From contig NZ_JAJNOC010000007.1 of NCBI RefSeq assembly GCF_021044825.1, positions 186,001 to 250,000 of the forward strand: DNA of 64,000 nucleotides, in the 5' to 3' direction. The notes below the pieces were generated by a model. It made no database searches. It worked only from the letters and a program-made list of their open reading frames with translations, and was not told the DNA's origin. Below, piece by piece: positions 16,346 through 24,756 of the stretch. Within the stretch, counting starts at the first letter, position 1. Every line of letters starts with the position of its first letter. This stretch comes from Massilia phyllostachyos. Its GTDB lineage: Bacteria > Pseudomonadota > Gammaproteobacteria > Burkholderiales > Burkholderiaceae_D. Made by a program: the position numbers and the translations under genes.

Positions 16346-16926
16346 CGATGCCCGGCTGGCTGAGCGCCGTGGCCCAGGCCCTGTTCTGGATCGTGGCGAC
16401 GGCCTTCACCATGCGCTGGCTGGCGCGCAGCCGTCAACAGGCGCGGCGCGCGGCAGACCTCGACCGCCTGCAGCAGCCCCGCTCGATGCTCGCGCTGGGC
16501 AGCGCCGGCACCGTGCTCTGGGTCGGCGTGATGGCGGCCTTCACCATCTGGCCCGACGATACCGTGAGTGTCTGGTTCTACCTGTTCTTCGTCGGCTTGA
16601 CGCTGCTGTCCCTGTTCCTCGTGGCCGACTATGTCAACGGACGCCATGCGGTGCGCGAGGCGGGCATGGATATTGGGCGTCCCAGCGGGCGGCGCCTGTC
16701 CTTCGGCTGGGACGAGGTCGAGCAGATCCGCTACGCGAAGAGCGCCGGCTGGTTCCGGATCGCGCTGCGCTCGGGCGAAGTGGCGCGCGTTTCAAGCATG
16801 CTGATGGGTTTACCCGCGTTCGCCGACCAGGTGCTGCGCCACGTGCCCGCCGCGCGCATCGAGGCCGACGCGCTGAAGATGCTGAGCGAGGCCGCACGGG
16901 GCAAGCTGCCGGGCATCTGGGGCTAG
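16342..16926 (+). CDS. Inner-membrane protein with a PH-like cytoplasmic domain
   Basis: 194 residues from ATG 16342, which overlaps the preceding stop; the open frame further upstream is a shadow of that gene. Three hydrophobic segments are visible (about residues 8-22, 50-68 and 76-97). The C-terminal part, GRRLSFGWDEVEQIRYAKSAGW to VARVSSMLMGLPAF, looks like the compact beta domain of bacterial PH-type membrane proteins. No specific function can be assigned. It is last in the presumed unit with the DUF885 gene. Confidence 0.65.
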   Translation: MTMPGWLSAVAQALFWIVATAFTMRWLARSRQQARRAADLDRLQQPRSMLALGSAGTVLWVGVMAAFTIWPDDTVSVWFYLFFVGLTLLSLFLVADYVNGRHAVREAGMDIGRPSGRRLSFGWDEVEQIRYAKSAGWFRIALRSGEVARVSSMLMGLPAFADQVLRHVPAARIEADALKMLSEAARGKLPGIWG

Positions 16927-16993
16927 CTGCCTGGAGTGCTACACTGCGCCTTCACGAGCTGTATTTCATGAACGTCTTCATTGGGAGAACAGC

Positions 16994-17422
16994 ATGGAAA
17001 CACAGGAAATCTACCGCGGCCGCCTGATCGACCACATCCAGCTGGTGGTGCGCGACCTGAAGGCCTCGCGCAGGTTCTATGGCGCCGTGTTCGAGGTGCT
17101 CGGCATTCCGCTCGGCGGCGAAGGGCCGGATTACTTCTGGGCCGACGAATTGTTCGTCTCCAGCCGCAGGAGCAAGGCCGCGCAGGGCGTGCTGACCGGG
17201 CGCCACCATCTCGCCTTCCAGGCGCGCGACGAGAAGATGGTGAACGCCTTCTACTTCGCCGCGCTGCAGGCCGGCGGCAGGGACAACGGCCGGCCCGGCG
17301 AGCGTCCCTATCACCCCGGCTACTTCGGCGCCTTCGTGCTCGACCCCGACGGCAACAACATCGAAGCGGTCTACCACGGCGCGGCGAAGAGCAGCGCTCC
17401 CTGGGTGCGCATCACCTTCTGA
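16994..17422 (+). CDS. VOC-family (glyoxalase/bleomycin resistance-like) protein
   Basis: 142 residues of a single vicinal-oxygen-chelate domain with two beta-alpha-beta-beta-beta halves: IDHIQLVVRDLKASRRFYGAVFEVLG at the start, HHLAFQARDEKMVNAFYFAAL in the middle and FVLDPDGNNIEAVYHG at the end. Histidine and glutamate at the usual metal positions (H in DHIQ, H in HHLAF, E in NIEAVY) are present. Such proteins are metal-dependent lyases, dioxygenases or resistance proteins; the substrate cannot be read from sequence. It is an independent gene with its own promoter space. Confidence 0.85.
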   Translation: METQEIYRGRLIDHIQLVVRDLKASRRFYGAVFEVLGIPLGGEGPDYFWADELFVSSRRSKAAQGVLTGRHHLAFQARDEKMVNAFYFAALQAGGRDNGRPGERPYHPGYFGAFVLDPDGNNIEAVYHGAAKSSAPWVRITF

Positions 17423-17470
17423 AAGCGCGCGGCGCAGCCTGGCGGCGAAAGCCGCTATACTGCGCCGACC

Positions 17471-18304
17471 ATGCGCATCCAGCTTTTCTCCGACCTGCAC
17501 CTCGAACGCTACCCGGCCTTCGTCCCCCTCATCCATCCCGAGACCGACGTCGTGGTGCTGGCGGGCGACATCGGCTCCTACCAGCTTGGGTCGCGCCTGA
17601 CGGGCGAGGACTTCGGCCTGGCGCGCTTTTCGCCGCTGCGCGATGGTGCAACGAAGGCACGGGTGCTCTACATCCCCGGCAACCACGAATTCGACGGCCT
17701 CGAATTCGACCTGGCCTACGCGCGCCTGCGCGCCACCTGCGCGCAGCTCGGCATCGAATGGCTGGACCGCGAGACGGTCGTGATCGATCACGTGCGCTTC
17801 ATCGGCACCACCTTGTGGAGCGATTTCGACGCGCTGGCGATGCAGGAGACGGAACTCACCAAGCAGTTGCAGAAGCGCGAAAAGGCCTTCCGCGCCGCCA
17901 ACTACTACCTGGCCAAGAACACCACCCTGAAGGATGGCGCGCCGGTGCTGGCCGAGGGCCTGCGCGCGATGTCGCTCGACTGCCAGGCCTGGCTGCGCAA
18001 CGCCCTGGACACGCCGTTCGACGGCGTCACGGTGGCGGTCACGCACTTCGCCCCCAGCCTGCGCAGCGCCGACCCGCGCTATGGCCTGACGCCCGGCACC
18101 GCCGGCTTTTGCAATGCGCTCGACCATCTGCTGCCGCAGGCCGACGTCTGGATGCACGGCCACCTGCACTGCGCCAACGATTACGTCGTTAGCGGCGACG
18201 ACGGGTCCAGGTCCTGGTTCTGCCGCGTCGTCGCCAATCCGCTCGGCTACCTGAGCAAGGGCGAGCAGGAAGCCTTCCGTCCGGACCTCGTCATCGAACT
18301 TTGA
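17471..18304 (+). CDS. Metallophosphoesterase
   Basis: 277 residues of the calcineurin-like phosphoesterase fold with all metal-binding blocks: FSDLHLE (D, H), VVLAGDIGSY (D), IPGNHEFDG (N, H), VTHFAPS (H) and HGHLH (H, H). Between them is GTTLWSDFD, shared with a group of bacterial phosphoesterases of unknown substrate. It is cytoplasmic, as no signal peptide is seen. A TATACT hexamer at 17456-17461 may be its -10. The gene ends three bases from the convergent transporter gene, so there is no room for a separate terminator. Confidence 0.9.
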   Translation: MRIQLFSDLHLERYPAFVPLIHPETDVVVLAGDIGSYQLGSRLTGEDFGLARFSPLRDGATKARVLYIPGNHEFDGLEFDLAYARLRATCAQLGIEWLDRETVVIDHVRFIGTTLWSDFDALAMQETELTKQLQKREKAFRAANYYLAKNTTLKDGAPVLAEGLRAMSLDCQAWLRNALDTPFDGVTVAVTHFAPSLRSADPRYGLTPGTAGFCNALDHLLPQADVWMHGHLHCANDYVVSGDDGSRSWFCRVVANPLGYLSKGEQEAFRPDLVIEL

Positions 18305-18307
18305 AGT

Positions 18308-19237
18308 TCACTTCCGGTGCGCGTTCGCGCACGACACCACGCCGCCGACCATCAGCACCAGCGCCGCCACTTCCCAAGCGGTCGGCCAGCGCGCTTCCCA
18401 CATGAAGCCGTAGAGCGAGGCGAAGATGGTCTCGAACACGATCAGCTGCCCGGTCAGCGCCAGCGGCAGGCTGCGGCTGGCGTAGTTCCACAGCCCGTTG
18501 CCGACGACCGAGCAAAGAATCGCCACCGCCAGCACCACGCCGCCGAAGCGCAGCCACTCGGCCTGTGCGTGGGCCTCGCCGCCGGGCAGGAAGGCGGGAA
18601 TCGCCAGCAGCAGGGCTTGCAGGCCGGTCATGACGCCGGTCAGCAGGCTCCAATCGTGCGCGCTCACGCCATCCAGCCTCGCCAAACAGCGGCTGTTGGC
18701 CACCGCATAGATGGTCCACGACACCAGCGCGCCGACCGCGCAGCCCAGGCCGAGCGCCGAGCCGCTGCCCTCTAACGACGCCAGCGATTGCCAGGCGATG
18801 CAGCCCAGCCCCGCCGCTCCCAGCAGCAGGGCGGGCGCCAGGCGCCGCAGGGGCAGGGCGCCATGGTCGCGCGAGCCCACCAGGGTGACGGTGAGCGGCA
18901 GCAGCCCGATCACGATCGCCGTCATGACGCCGCCGCCGGCCTGCACCGCCTGGGCGACGAACAGGTAGTAGACGATGTTCCCGCACAGGCTGAGCCAGGC
19001 CAGCTGGCGCCATTCGCGCCACGCCAGGCGGCGCAGCAGCCGGCGCCAGCCGGGCGCGATCAGCACTGCCGCCACCAGGCCGTAGGCCAGGTAGCGCCCG
19101 CTCGATAACTCCAGCGGCGTGAAGCCGGGCACCAGGATCGGCGCCAGGAACACCAGGCCCCAGAAGGACCCGGCGAGGATGCCGGCGCCGATGCCGAGCC
19201 GGATGGTGGAAGACGGGGTGGAAGATGGCGCGCGCAT
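18308..19237 (-). CDS. EamA/DMT-family transporter
   Basis: 309 residues from ATG 19237, preceded by AGGAGA; the frame stays open to 19291 but that part is polar. About ten hydrophobic helices form two EamA halves, the first with GILAGSFWGLVFLAP and the second with LTGQLIVFETIFASLYGFMWEARWPTAWE, the usual signature of the second half. Members export amino acids, metabolites or drugs. It sits 57 bases downstream of an AraC-family gene on the same strand and may be its target. Confidence 0.88.
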   Translation of the reverse strand: MRAPSSTPSSTIRLGIGAGILAGSFWGLVFLAPILVPGFTPLELSSGRYLAYGLVAAVLIAPGWRRLLRRLAWREWRQLAWLSLCGNIVYYLFVAQAVQAGGGVMTAIVIGLLPLTVTLVGSRDHGALPLRRLAPALLLGAAGLGCIAWQSLASLEGSGSALGLGCAVGALVSWTIYAVANSRCLARLDGVSAHDWSLLTGVMTGLQALLLAIPAFLPGGEAHAQAEWLRFGGVVLAVAILCSVVGNGLWNYASRSLPLALTGQLIVFETIFASLYGFMWEARWPTAWEVAALVLMVGGVVSCANAHRK

Positions 19238-19294
19238 GAGGTCTCCTGAAAGTGGAGATTGTCGGCCGCGCGTGTTGCGGATGCTTGGCAAAAG

Positions 19295-20053
19295 CTACTG
19301 GCGCTTTGACCGCGTCTCCCGATGTCGGGCGCGGTAGGCGGCCGGCGTGGTGTCGAGCAGGCGCCGCATCGCCCGCGTCAGCGCGCTCTGCTCGGAAAAG
19401 CCGGTCGCCAACGCCACGTCGGCGACGGCGCGGTCGGTGCCGGACAACAGCGCGCAGGCGCGCTGCAGGCGGCAATCGAGCAGCCATCCGTGGGGGCTGG
19501 CGTCCAGCTCTGCGCGGAACAGGGCGTGCAGGCGGCTTACGCTGACGCCGGCGGTGCGGGCCATGGCCTCGGTGGTCCAGGGCAGGCCGGGCTCGAGCTC
19601 GATGCGCGCGAGCAGGGCGGCCAGGCGCGACGTGGCCTGCGGCGCGCCGATGCTCAGGGTGTCGAGCAGCAGCGGGGCCCATCCCTGCAGCACGGTCGGC
19701 GCCACCGGCTGGCTGTCCGCCAGGATGCCCATGAACTCGACCAGCTTGCGCGCGGCCGGGCCGATTCCGGTGAAGGGGCGCTCGAGCAGTTCCTGCCACG
19801 GTCCATGCTGCAGGGCCTCGGCCGTGATGTCGAGGATCAGCGAGCGGTTGGCGACCTGGCTGTACTGGGAATGCCAGGCGCCCGGCGCCACCAGCGCCGC
19901 GTGCAGCGGGTCGAGCCGGCCCTGGCGGCCTTCGATCTCGAGCGCGACTTCGCCGCTGACCGGCAGCACCACCTGGGCGTACACATGGCGGTCCGACTCG
20001 CGCGACTCACCGTAGCTGCGCAGGTGCAGGTCGAAGTGCGGCTTGGCCGGCAT
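19295..20053 (-). CDS. AraC-family transcriptional regulator
   Basis: 252 residues: an N-terminal cupin-like ligand domain (about 1-140, with SGEVALEIEGRQGRLDPLHAALVAPGAWH) and a C-terminal AraC DNA-binding domain with two helix-turn-helix units (GVSVSRLHALFRAELDASPHGWLLDCRL-type, then VADVALATGFSEQSALTRAMRR). The domain order is that of AraC-type regulators of efflux or metabolism genes. The EamA transporter gene directly follows. It lies 15 bases downstream of fnr on the same strand; read-through from fnr is possible. Confidence 0.9.
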   Translation of the reverse strand: MPAKPHFDLHLRSYGESRESDRHVYAQVVLPVSGEVALEIEGRQGRLDPLHAALVAPGAWHSQYSQVANRSLILDITAEALQHGPWQELLERPFTGIGPAARKLVEFMGILADSQPVAPTVLQGWAPLLLDTLSIGAPQATSRLAALLARIELEPGLPWTTEAMARTAGVSVSRLHALFRAELDASPHGWLLDCRLQRACALLSGTDRAVADVALATGFSEQSALTRAMRRLLDTTPAAYRARHRETRSKRQ

Positions 20054-20068
20054 GACGATACCCTGCGC

Positions 20069-20833
20069 TCAGCCCATCGGGCTGCACGCATCGAGGCCGG
20101 CCGCCAGCGCCTTCAGCTTGGCCGGGTCGAGCAGCGTGACTTCGCGCTTGTCGACCTGCAGCCAGCCCTGCTTCTTGAAGCGCGACAGCAGGCGGCTGAT
20201 GCTCTCGATGGTGAGGCCAAGGTAGTTGCCGATGTCCTCGCGCGACATGCGCAGCTGGAAGCTGTTGGGTGAATAGCCGCGCGCCGCATAGCGCGCCGAC
20301 AGGTTGACCAGGAACACGGCGAAGCGCTGCTCGGCGCGCATGTTCCCGAGCAGGAGCATGACGTTCTGCTCGCGCGTGATTTCCTGGCTCATGATGCGGT
20401 GGAAGTGGCGCAGCAGCGCCGGCACCTGGCCGAACAGCTCTTCCAGGCGCGCGAACGGGATCTCGCAGACTTCGCTGTCTTCCAGCGCCACCGCGTCGCA
20501 ATGGTGGGCGCCGCTGATCGCGTCCATGCCCAGCAGCTCGCCGGCCATCTGGAAGCCGGTGATCTGCTCCTCGCCGGCGGCGTTCACCTGGTAGGTCTTG
20601 AAGTGGCCGAAGCGCACCGCGTACAGGCTCGTGAACGGTTCGCCCATCTGGTACAGACGCTCGTCCTTGGCCAGGCGGCGGCGTCCGCCGATGATCTGGT
20701 CGAGACGGTTGATGTCGGCGTCCTCGAGACCCATGGGCAGGCAGAGCTGGTGCATGCTGCAGGCGGCGCAGCTGGTCTTGAGGGCCTGGATGCTGACCGG
20801 CGCGTCGCCCGGCAGCGAGATGGCTTGGTTCAT
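20069..20833 (-). CDS. fnr: Oxygen-responsive regulator Fnr
   Basis: 254-residue CRP/FNR-type regulator. N-terminal cysteines C22, C25 and C31 (SCAACSMHQLC) plus C123 (SEVCEIPF) match the four ligands of the oxygen-labile 4Fe-4S cluster of E. coli FNR (C20, C23, C29, C122). A cAMP-binding-like beta roll follows, then a long dimerisation helix and a helix-turn-helix whose recognition helix contains ESISRLLSRF, with the E, S and R that read TTGAT half-sites. This agrees with the FNR boxes at 604, 1857 and 7282. The cluster ligands separate it from cysteine-free Dnr/NarR types. In the cell it would activate cco and hemN when oxygen is low. Confidence 0.96.
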   Translation of the reverse strand: MNQAISLPGDAPVSIQALKTSCAACSMHQLCLPMGLEDADINRLDQIIGGRRRLAKDERLYQMGEPFTSLYAVRFGHFKTYQVNAAGEEQITGFQMAGELLGMDAISGAHHCDAVALEDSEVCEIPFARLEELFGQVPALLRHFHRIMSQEITREQNVMLLLGNMRAEQRFAVFLVNLSARYAARGYSPNSFQLRMSREDIGNYLGLTIESISRLLSRFKKQGWLQVDKREVTLLDPAKLKALAAGLDACSPMG

Positions 20834-20846
20834 GACTGTAAACGAA

Positions 20847-20885
20847 GTACGGACGCGACCATTATAGACCGGTGCGCGTCCGTAC
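20847..20885 (-). promoter_or_regulatory. Predicted fnr promoter with an inverted repeat around the -10
   Basis: GTACGGACGCG (20847-20857) and its exact complement CGCGTCCGTAC (20875-20885) flank a 17-base centre that contains a perfect minus-strand -10 hexamer TATAAT (complement of 20861-20866). No good -35 is visible at 17 bases. The start codon is about 28 bases downstream. The dyad could be an operator, or a hairpin ending the protease transcript, though no T-run follows. No FNR box is present here. Confidence 0.5.
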
Positions 20886-20914
20886 AGCGCAGGGGCGCCC
20901 TGCGCGGGGATGGC

Positions 20915-22555
20915 TTACAGCTGGTGGCGCTGCTGCTTCATCCGGTAATACTCTTCATGGCCTTTCTGCACCACCGTGGCCGCGATGCGCGCCGCTTCGC
21001 CGGCCGCCTGGTTGACCGAGGCAAACGCGTTCTGGTCCGCCTTGAGCGCCTCGACGGTGCGGCGTGCGGCTTCCGTCCCGGCCAGGGCCAGGCCGAAGGT
21101 CGCCGACACGGCCAGCTCTGAAGCCAGGGTCTCGGCGCTCACGGCGCTCAGGCCGGCCTTGCCGGCGTCGGCCTGTTCGAGCGCCGCCTGCGGCGCGGCC
21201 AGGGTGCGCGCCAGCGCGGTGTCGCGCGCGACTTGCGCCAGGAACTCGACCGCCGCCTTGCTGCCCGAGCGGTTGGCCAGGTCGCCGAGGCGGATCAGGG
21301 CGATGTTCTTCGCATTGAACACGGCGCGCCCGGTGCGCGGGCTCTTCACGAAGTCGATCAGCGGCTGGACCGCGATTTGCGCGCCGATGTAGCCGAGCGT
21401 GGCCACGATCTGGCCCAGGAATTGCTCGTGCCGTCCGGGCTCGTTCACCAGCCAGTCGACCAGCTTCTTCGCGTCCGCTTCGCCGTACTGCGAGGCCAGT
21501 TCGTGGGGCACGCCCTCGACCCAATGCTGCTGCACGAAGTCGCGCACGTCGGCCGGCGCGCGCAGGCCGCCGTTGGCGCAGTTGCAGCCGCTGGCGGCCA
21601 TGACTCCGCCGGTGACGGCGACCGGGCCGGCCAGGTAGGCGGCCGACTCGGCGGCGTTGACCACGTTGTGGTCGACCCCGACCGACGGATACATCACCGC
21701 GCGCGGGTCGTCGGTACGGTGCGGCAGGCCGCAGTTGTGGCCGTATTCGTGGACCCAGATCAGGCCTTCCTGGTTGGCGGTGAAGCGCACCGCGGCGACG
21801 TTGACGGTGCCGCTGCCGACCGGGGCGCAGCCGATGATGGTGTCGCCGGGGCCGCCGCACCAGCGGATCGCCTGTACGATCTTCACGCCGGAGCCGGCGC
21901 TGAGCAGCGCGTTCAGGTCGGCCGCGGTGGCGATGGTGGCGGGCACCGTGGCCGGCAGCACGCGCACCGCGCCGTTGCGCACGAACTGCACCGGGGTGGC
22001 GACGTCCGGACCGGTGTCGTCGTTCTGCAGGATCGTGCCCATGTCGCCCAGGATGCGGTCAGCATCAATCTCGCTGAGGGCGACGCTGCTGTGGCGGTGC
22101 ACAGTCACCGAGACCGTCCTGGCGCCGGCGCCGGCCGGGTTGACCACCAGGTAGTCGACGTAGAGCGAGATGTCGACCGGGTACTCGATGTTGATCCAGA
22201 TGTCGACGCCGCCGGCGCGCGGGGCGATGTTGTGCACGGTGTAGCGGGCCGCGCCGATGAACTTGCCGTCGTTCAGTCCGCCGGCGCCTTCGGCGATCGA
22301 GACGAAGACCTGGGAGCGCGGATTGATCTCGCTCCAGTTCAGGCGCAGCACCCACTCGCCGTGGCGCACGCCCCAGTCGTGGCGGTAGGTGAAGCCGTCG
22401 CCGTTCAGGGCCGGCTGCAGGCGGCCGGCGTCGGGCGTGACGTCGGCGCTGGCCTCGGCCCAGGGGGGAAGGTTGCTGTCCGAAGCGGCGCGTTCCTGCG
22501 GCGGGGTGTCCAGCAGCATGACCGCATCGCGGTCGAGACGATCGTTGGGCGACAT
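20915..22555 (-). CDS. Metzincin-type zinc metalloprotease with novel N-terminal domain and HEAT-like tail
   Basis: 546 residues. The zinc site is HEYGHNCGLPH (H269, E270, H273, G276, H279), matching HExxHxxGxxH of metzincins, with a possible Met-turn at M288 (AVMYP). Before it is a strand-rich domain (about residues 50-145) shared with the next gene upstream: GFTYRHDWG, WVLRLNW, YTVHNIAPRAGGVDIW, YVDYLVVNP. After it, residues 330-540 are helical with ALIRLGDLANRSGSKAAVEFLAQVA, resembling HEAT-like repeats. A Cys-rich patch (SGCNCANGG) follows the catalytic part. No signal peptide is visible at the start (ATG 22555, AGGAG upstream). Substrate and location are unknown. The protease call is firm at the motif level only. 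Confidence 0.82.
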   Translation of the reverse strand: MSPNDRLDRDAVMLLDTPPQERAASDSNLPPWAEASADVTPDAGRLQPALNGDGFTYRHDWGVRHGEWVLRLNWSEINPRSQVFVSIAEGAGGLNDGKFIGAARYTVHNIAPRAGGVDIWINIEYPVDISLYVDYLVVNPAGAGARTVSVTVHRHSSVALSEIDADRILGDMGTILQNDDTGPDVATPVQFVRNGAVRVLPATVPATIATAADLNALLSAGSGVKIVQAIRWCGGPGDTIIGCAPVGSGTVNVAAVRFTANQEGLIWVHEYGHNCGLPHRTDDPRAVMYPSVGVDHNVVNAAESAAYLAGPVAVTGGVMAASGCNCANGGLRAPADVRDFVQQHWVEGVPHELASQYGEADAKKLVDWLVNEPGRHEQFLGQIVATLGYIGAQIAVQPLIDFVKSPRTGRAVFNAKNIALIRLGDLANRSGSKAAVEFLAQVARDTALARTLAAPQAALEQADAGKAGLSAVSAETLASELAVSATFGLALAGTEAARRTVEALKADQNAFASVNQAAGEAARIAATVVQKGHEEYYRMKQQRHQL

Positions 22556-22585
22556 TCTTGCATCTCCTTCAGTGGTGGGCGCAAC

Positions 22586-22993
22586 TCAGGGATTGACGAC
22601 GAGGTAGTCGACGTGGAGGGAAATATCGGCGCTCCACTCGATGTCGACCCAGATGTCGACGCCGCCGGCGCGCGGCGCGACGTTGTGCACGGTGAAGCGG
22701 GCCGAGCCGACGAGCTTGCCGGCATCCGGCCCGCCGGCGGCGCCTTCGGCGGCGGCCACCAGCACCCGCGACTGCGGGGTGACGGCGGCCCAGTTCAGGC
22801 GCAGCACCCACTGGCCGCGGCGCGCGCCCCAGTCGTGGCGGTAGGTGAACCCGTTGCCGCTGAGCTCGGGCTGCGGGTCGGATGCCGCGGCCGGCGACAG
22901 GCTGCGCGCCGCCTTGGTGTCGGCCGAGGCGGTGGCCTGGGCCCAGGGGCTCGGCGGGGCCGAGCTGGCCAGCGGGATCTGTGTGTTGGTCAT
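22586..22993 (-). CDS. Stand-alone copy of the protease's N-terminal domain
   Basis: 135 residues from ATG 22993 (AGGAGA seven bases before). From about residue 45 to the last residue it matches the N-terminal domain of the metalloprotease encoded 30 bases downstream: GFTYRHDWG, WVLRLNW, FTVHNVAPRAGGVDIW, and it ends at YVDYLVVNP, exactly where the protease continues into its catalytic part. The first 45 residues are Ser/Ala/Pro-rich. There are no cysteines and no signal peptide. It probably arose by tandem duplication; it could be a binding partner, an inhibitor or a structural subunit. No known family is recognised. Confidence 0.75.
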   Translation of the reverse strand: MTNTQIPLASSAPPSPWAQATASADTKAARSLSPAAASDPQPELSGNGFTYRHDWGARRGQWVLRLNWAAVTPQSRVLVAAAEGAAGGPDAGKLVGSARFTVHNVAPRAGGVDIWVDIEWSADISLHVDYLVVNP

Positions 22994-23264
22994 GACGATC
23001 TCCTGTTGTCGATCGATGGGAGGAGGGAAGCGATGGCGAGGCGGGCTCGGCACCGACAGCCAATATAGACGAGCCCATCAGGGCCGCCGCGCCGATCTGC
23101 GCTGGCATTAATGTGGATCAGTGCCCCCGGGTTTCCTGCTCGGAAGGAAGTTATGGCAGAGCATCCGCACGATTGGATGCGAAACAAATTTTGGCAACCG
23201 TGCGCACCCATCCTGCATGCTAGATTCCGGACACCCATAAGAAAAACCCGCAACAGGAGCTGCA

Positions 23265-24755
23265 ATGTCCGGTTTGTCCGCCCTGGATCTGGCGCGCGTG
23301 CAATTTGCGTTCACCATGTCCTTCCACATCCTGTTTCCGGCGATTACGATTGGCATGGCGAGCTACCTCGCCGTGCTCGAACTGTGCTGGCTGCGCACCA
23401 GGCGCCAGGTCTACGTCGACCTCTACCACTACTGGCTGAAGGTGTTCGCCGTCACCTTCGGCATGGGCGTGGTCTCGGGCATCGTCATGGCCTACCAGAT
23501 CGGCACCAACTGGAGCTACCTGTCCGAATTCGCCGGCAGCATCATGGGGCCGATCCTGTCCTACGAGGTATTGACGGCCTTCTTCCTGGAAGCCGGCTTC
23601 CTGGGCGTGATGCTGTTCGGCTGGAACCGGGTCGGCCCGGCCCTGCACTTCGCCGCCACCTGCGCGGTGGCGGTCGGCACCCTGATCTCCTCGACCTGGA
23701 TCCTGGCCGCCAACAGCTGGATGCAGACCCCGCAGGGCTATGCCATCGAGGGCGGGCGCATGGTGCCGGCCGACTGGCTGGCGATCATCTTCAATCCTTC
23801 CTTTCCCTACCGGCTGGTGCACATGGTGATCGCGGCCTATCTCACCACGGCGCTGATCGTGGGCGCCTCCGCCGCGTGGCAACTGCTACGCAAGCGCGAC
23901 AACCCGGCGGTGCGCAAGATGCTGTCGATGGCGATGTGGATGATCCTGCTGGTCGCGCCGATCCAGGCGGTGGTCGGCGACTTCCATGGCCTGAACACCC
24001 TGCAGCACCAGCCGGCCAAGCTGGCGGCGATGGAGGGCCACTGGCAGAACGAGGGCGACAAGGCGGTGCCGCTGCTGCTGTTCGGCATCCCCGACATGGA
24101 AGCGGAGCGCACCAAGTATGCGGTCGGCATCCCGCACCTGGGCAGCCTGATCCTGACGCACTCGTGGAACGGCCAGTTCAAGGGGCTCAAGGAGTTTGCG
24201 CGCGAGGACCGCCCGAATTCCCTGATCGTGTTCTGGAGTTTCCGCCTGATGGTCGGGCTGGGCCTCCTGATGATCGCGCTTGGGGCCTGGAGCCTGTGGC
24301 TGCGGCGCGGTGGACGGATATGGAGCCAGCGTTGGTTCCTGCGCTTCGCCCTGTGCATGGGCCCGGCGGGCCTGGTCGCCATCCTGGCCGGCTGGGTCAC
24401 CACCGAGGTCGGCCGCCAGCCCTGGGTGGTCTACGGCGTCCTGCGCACGGCCGACGCGGTCTCGCCCCACGGCGCCGGGCCGCTGGCGCTGACCCTGGCG
24501 ATCTTCGTGGTGTCCTACTTCTTCGTGTTCGGGGCCGGCACCCTGTTCGTGCTGCGCATGATCCGCAAGGGGCCGCAGCACTTCGAACTGCGCACGCCGA
24601 GCCAGGGCGGACCGGGCGAGGAGCGCACGCCGATGCGGCCGATCTCGGCGGCCGACGTGCAGAGCGACGACGACGAGAACGACGCGCGTCCGGACCACCT
24701 GCCCGACATCGAGGGCAGCGAGGGCGATGGCGGGAACAAGGACAGGGAGCGCTGA
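23265..24755 (+). CDS. cydA: Cytochrome bd ubiquinol oxidase subunit I
   Basis: 496-residue membrane subunit that oxidises ubiquinol and binds hemes b558, b595 and d. The N-terminal SFHILFPAITIG carries the b595 histidine near residue 21. The segment FPYRLVHMVIAAYLTTALI carries the b558 histidine, and GWVTTEVGRQPWVVYGVLRT is the conserved block of the family. The quinone loop is short, as in the cyanide-insensitive (Cio) branch, which fits the DUF2474 partner. The last 45 residues form an unusually acidic, polar tail. CAGGAG precedes the ATG. The 271 bases upstream hold only a degenerate FNR-like site (23108-23121), centred about 150 bases from the start. Confidence 0.95.
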   Translation: MSGLSALDLARVQFAFTMSFHILFPAITIGMASYLAVLELCWLRTRRQVYVDLYHYWLKVFAVTFGMGVVSGIVMAYQIGTNWSYLSEFAGSIMGPILSYEVLTAFFLEAGFLGVMLFGWNRVGPALHFAATCAVAVGTLISSTWILAANSWMQTPQGYAIEGGRMVPADWLAIIFNPSFPYRLVHMVIAAYLTTALIVGASAAWQLLRKRDNPAVRKMLSMAMWMILLVAPIQAVVGDFHGLNTLQHQPAKLAAMEGHWQNEGDKAVPLLLFGIPDMEAERTKYAVGIPHLGSLILTHSWNGQFKGLKEFAREDRPNSLIVFWSFRLMVGLGLLMIALGAWSLWLRRGGRIWSQRWFLRFALCMGPAGLVAILAGWVTTEVGRQPWVVYGVLRTADAVSPHGAGPLALTLAIFVVSYFFVFGAGTLFVLRMIRKGPQHFELRTPSQGGPGEERTPMRPISAADVQSDDDENDARPDHLPDIEGSEGDGGNKDRER

Positions 24756-24756
24756 C

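Noticed and set aside
23108..23121. FNR-like sequence TTAATGTGGATCAG upstream of cydA
   Set aside because: Only 8 of 10 half-site positions match and it is centred about 150 bases from cydA; direct FNR control is not supported.
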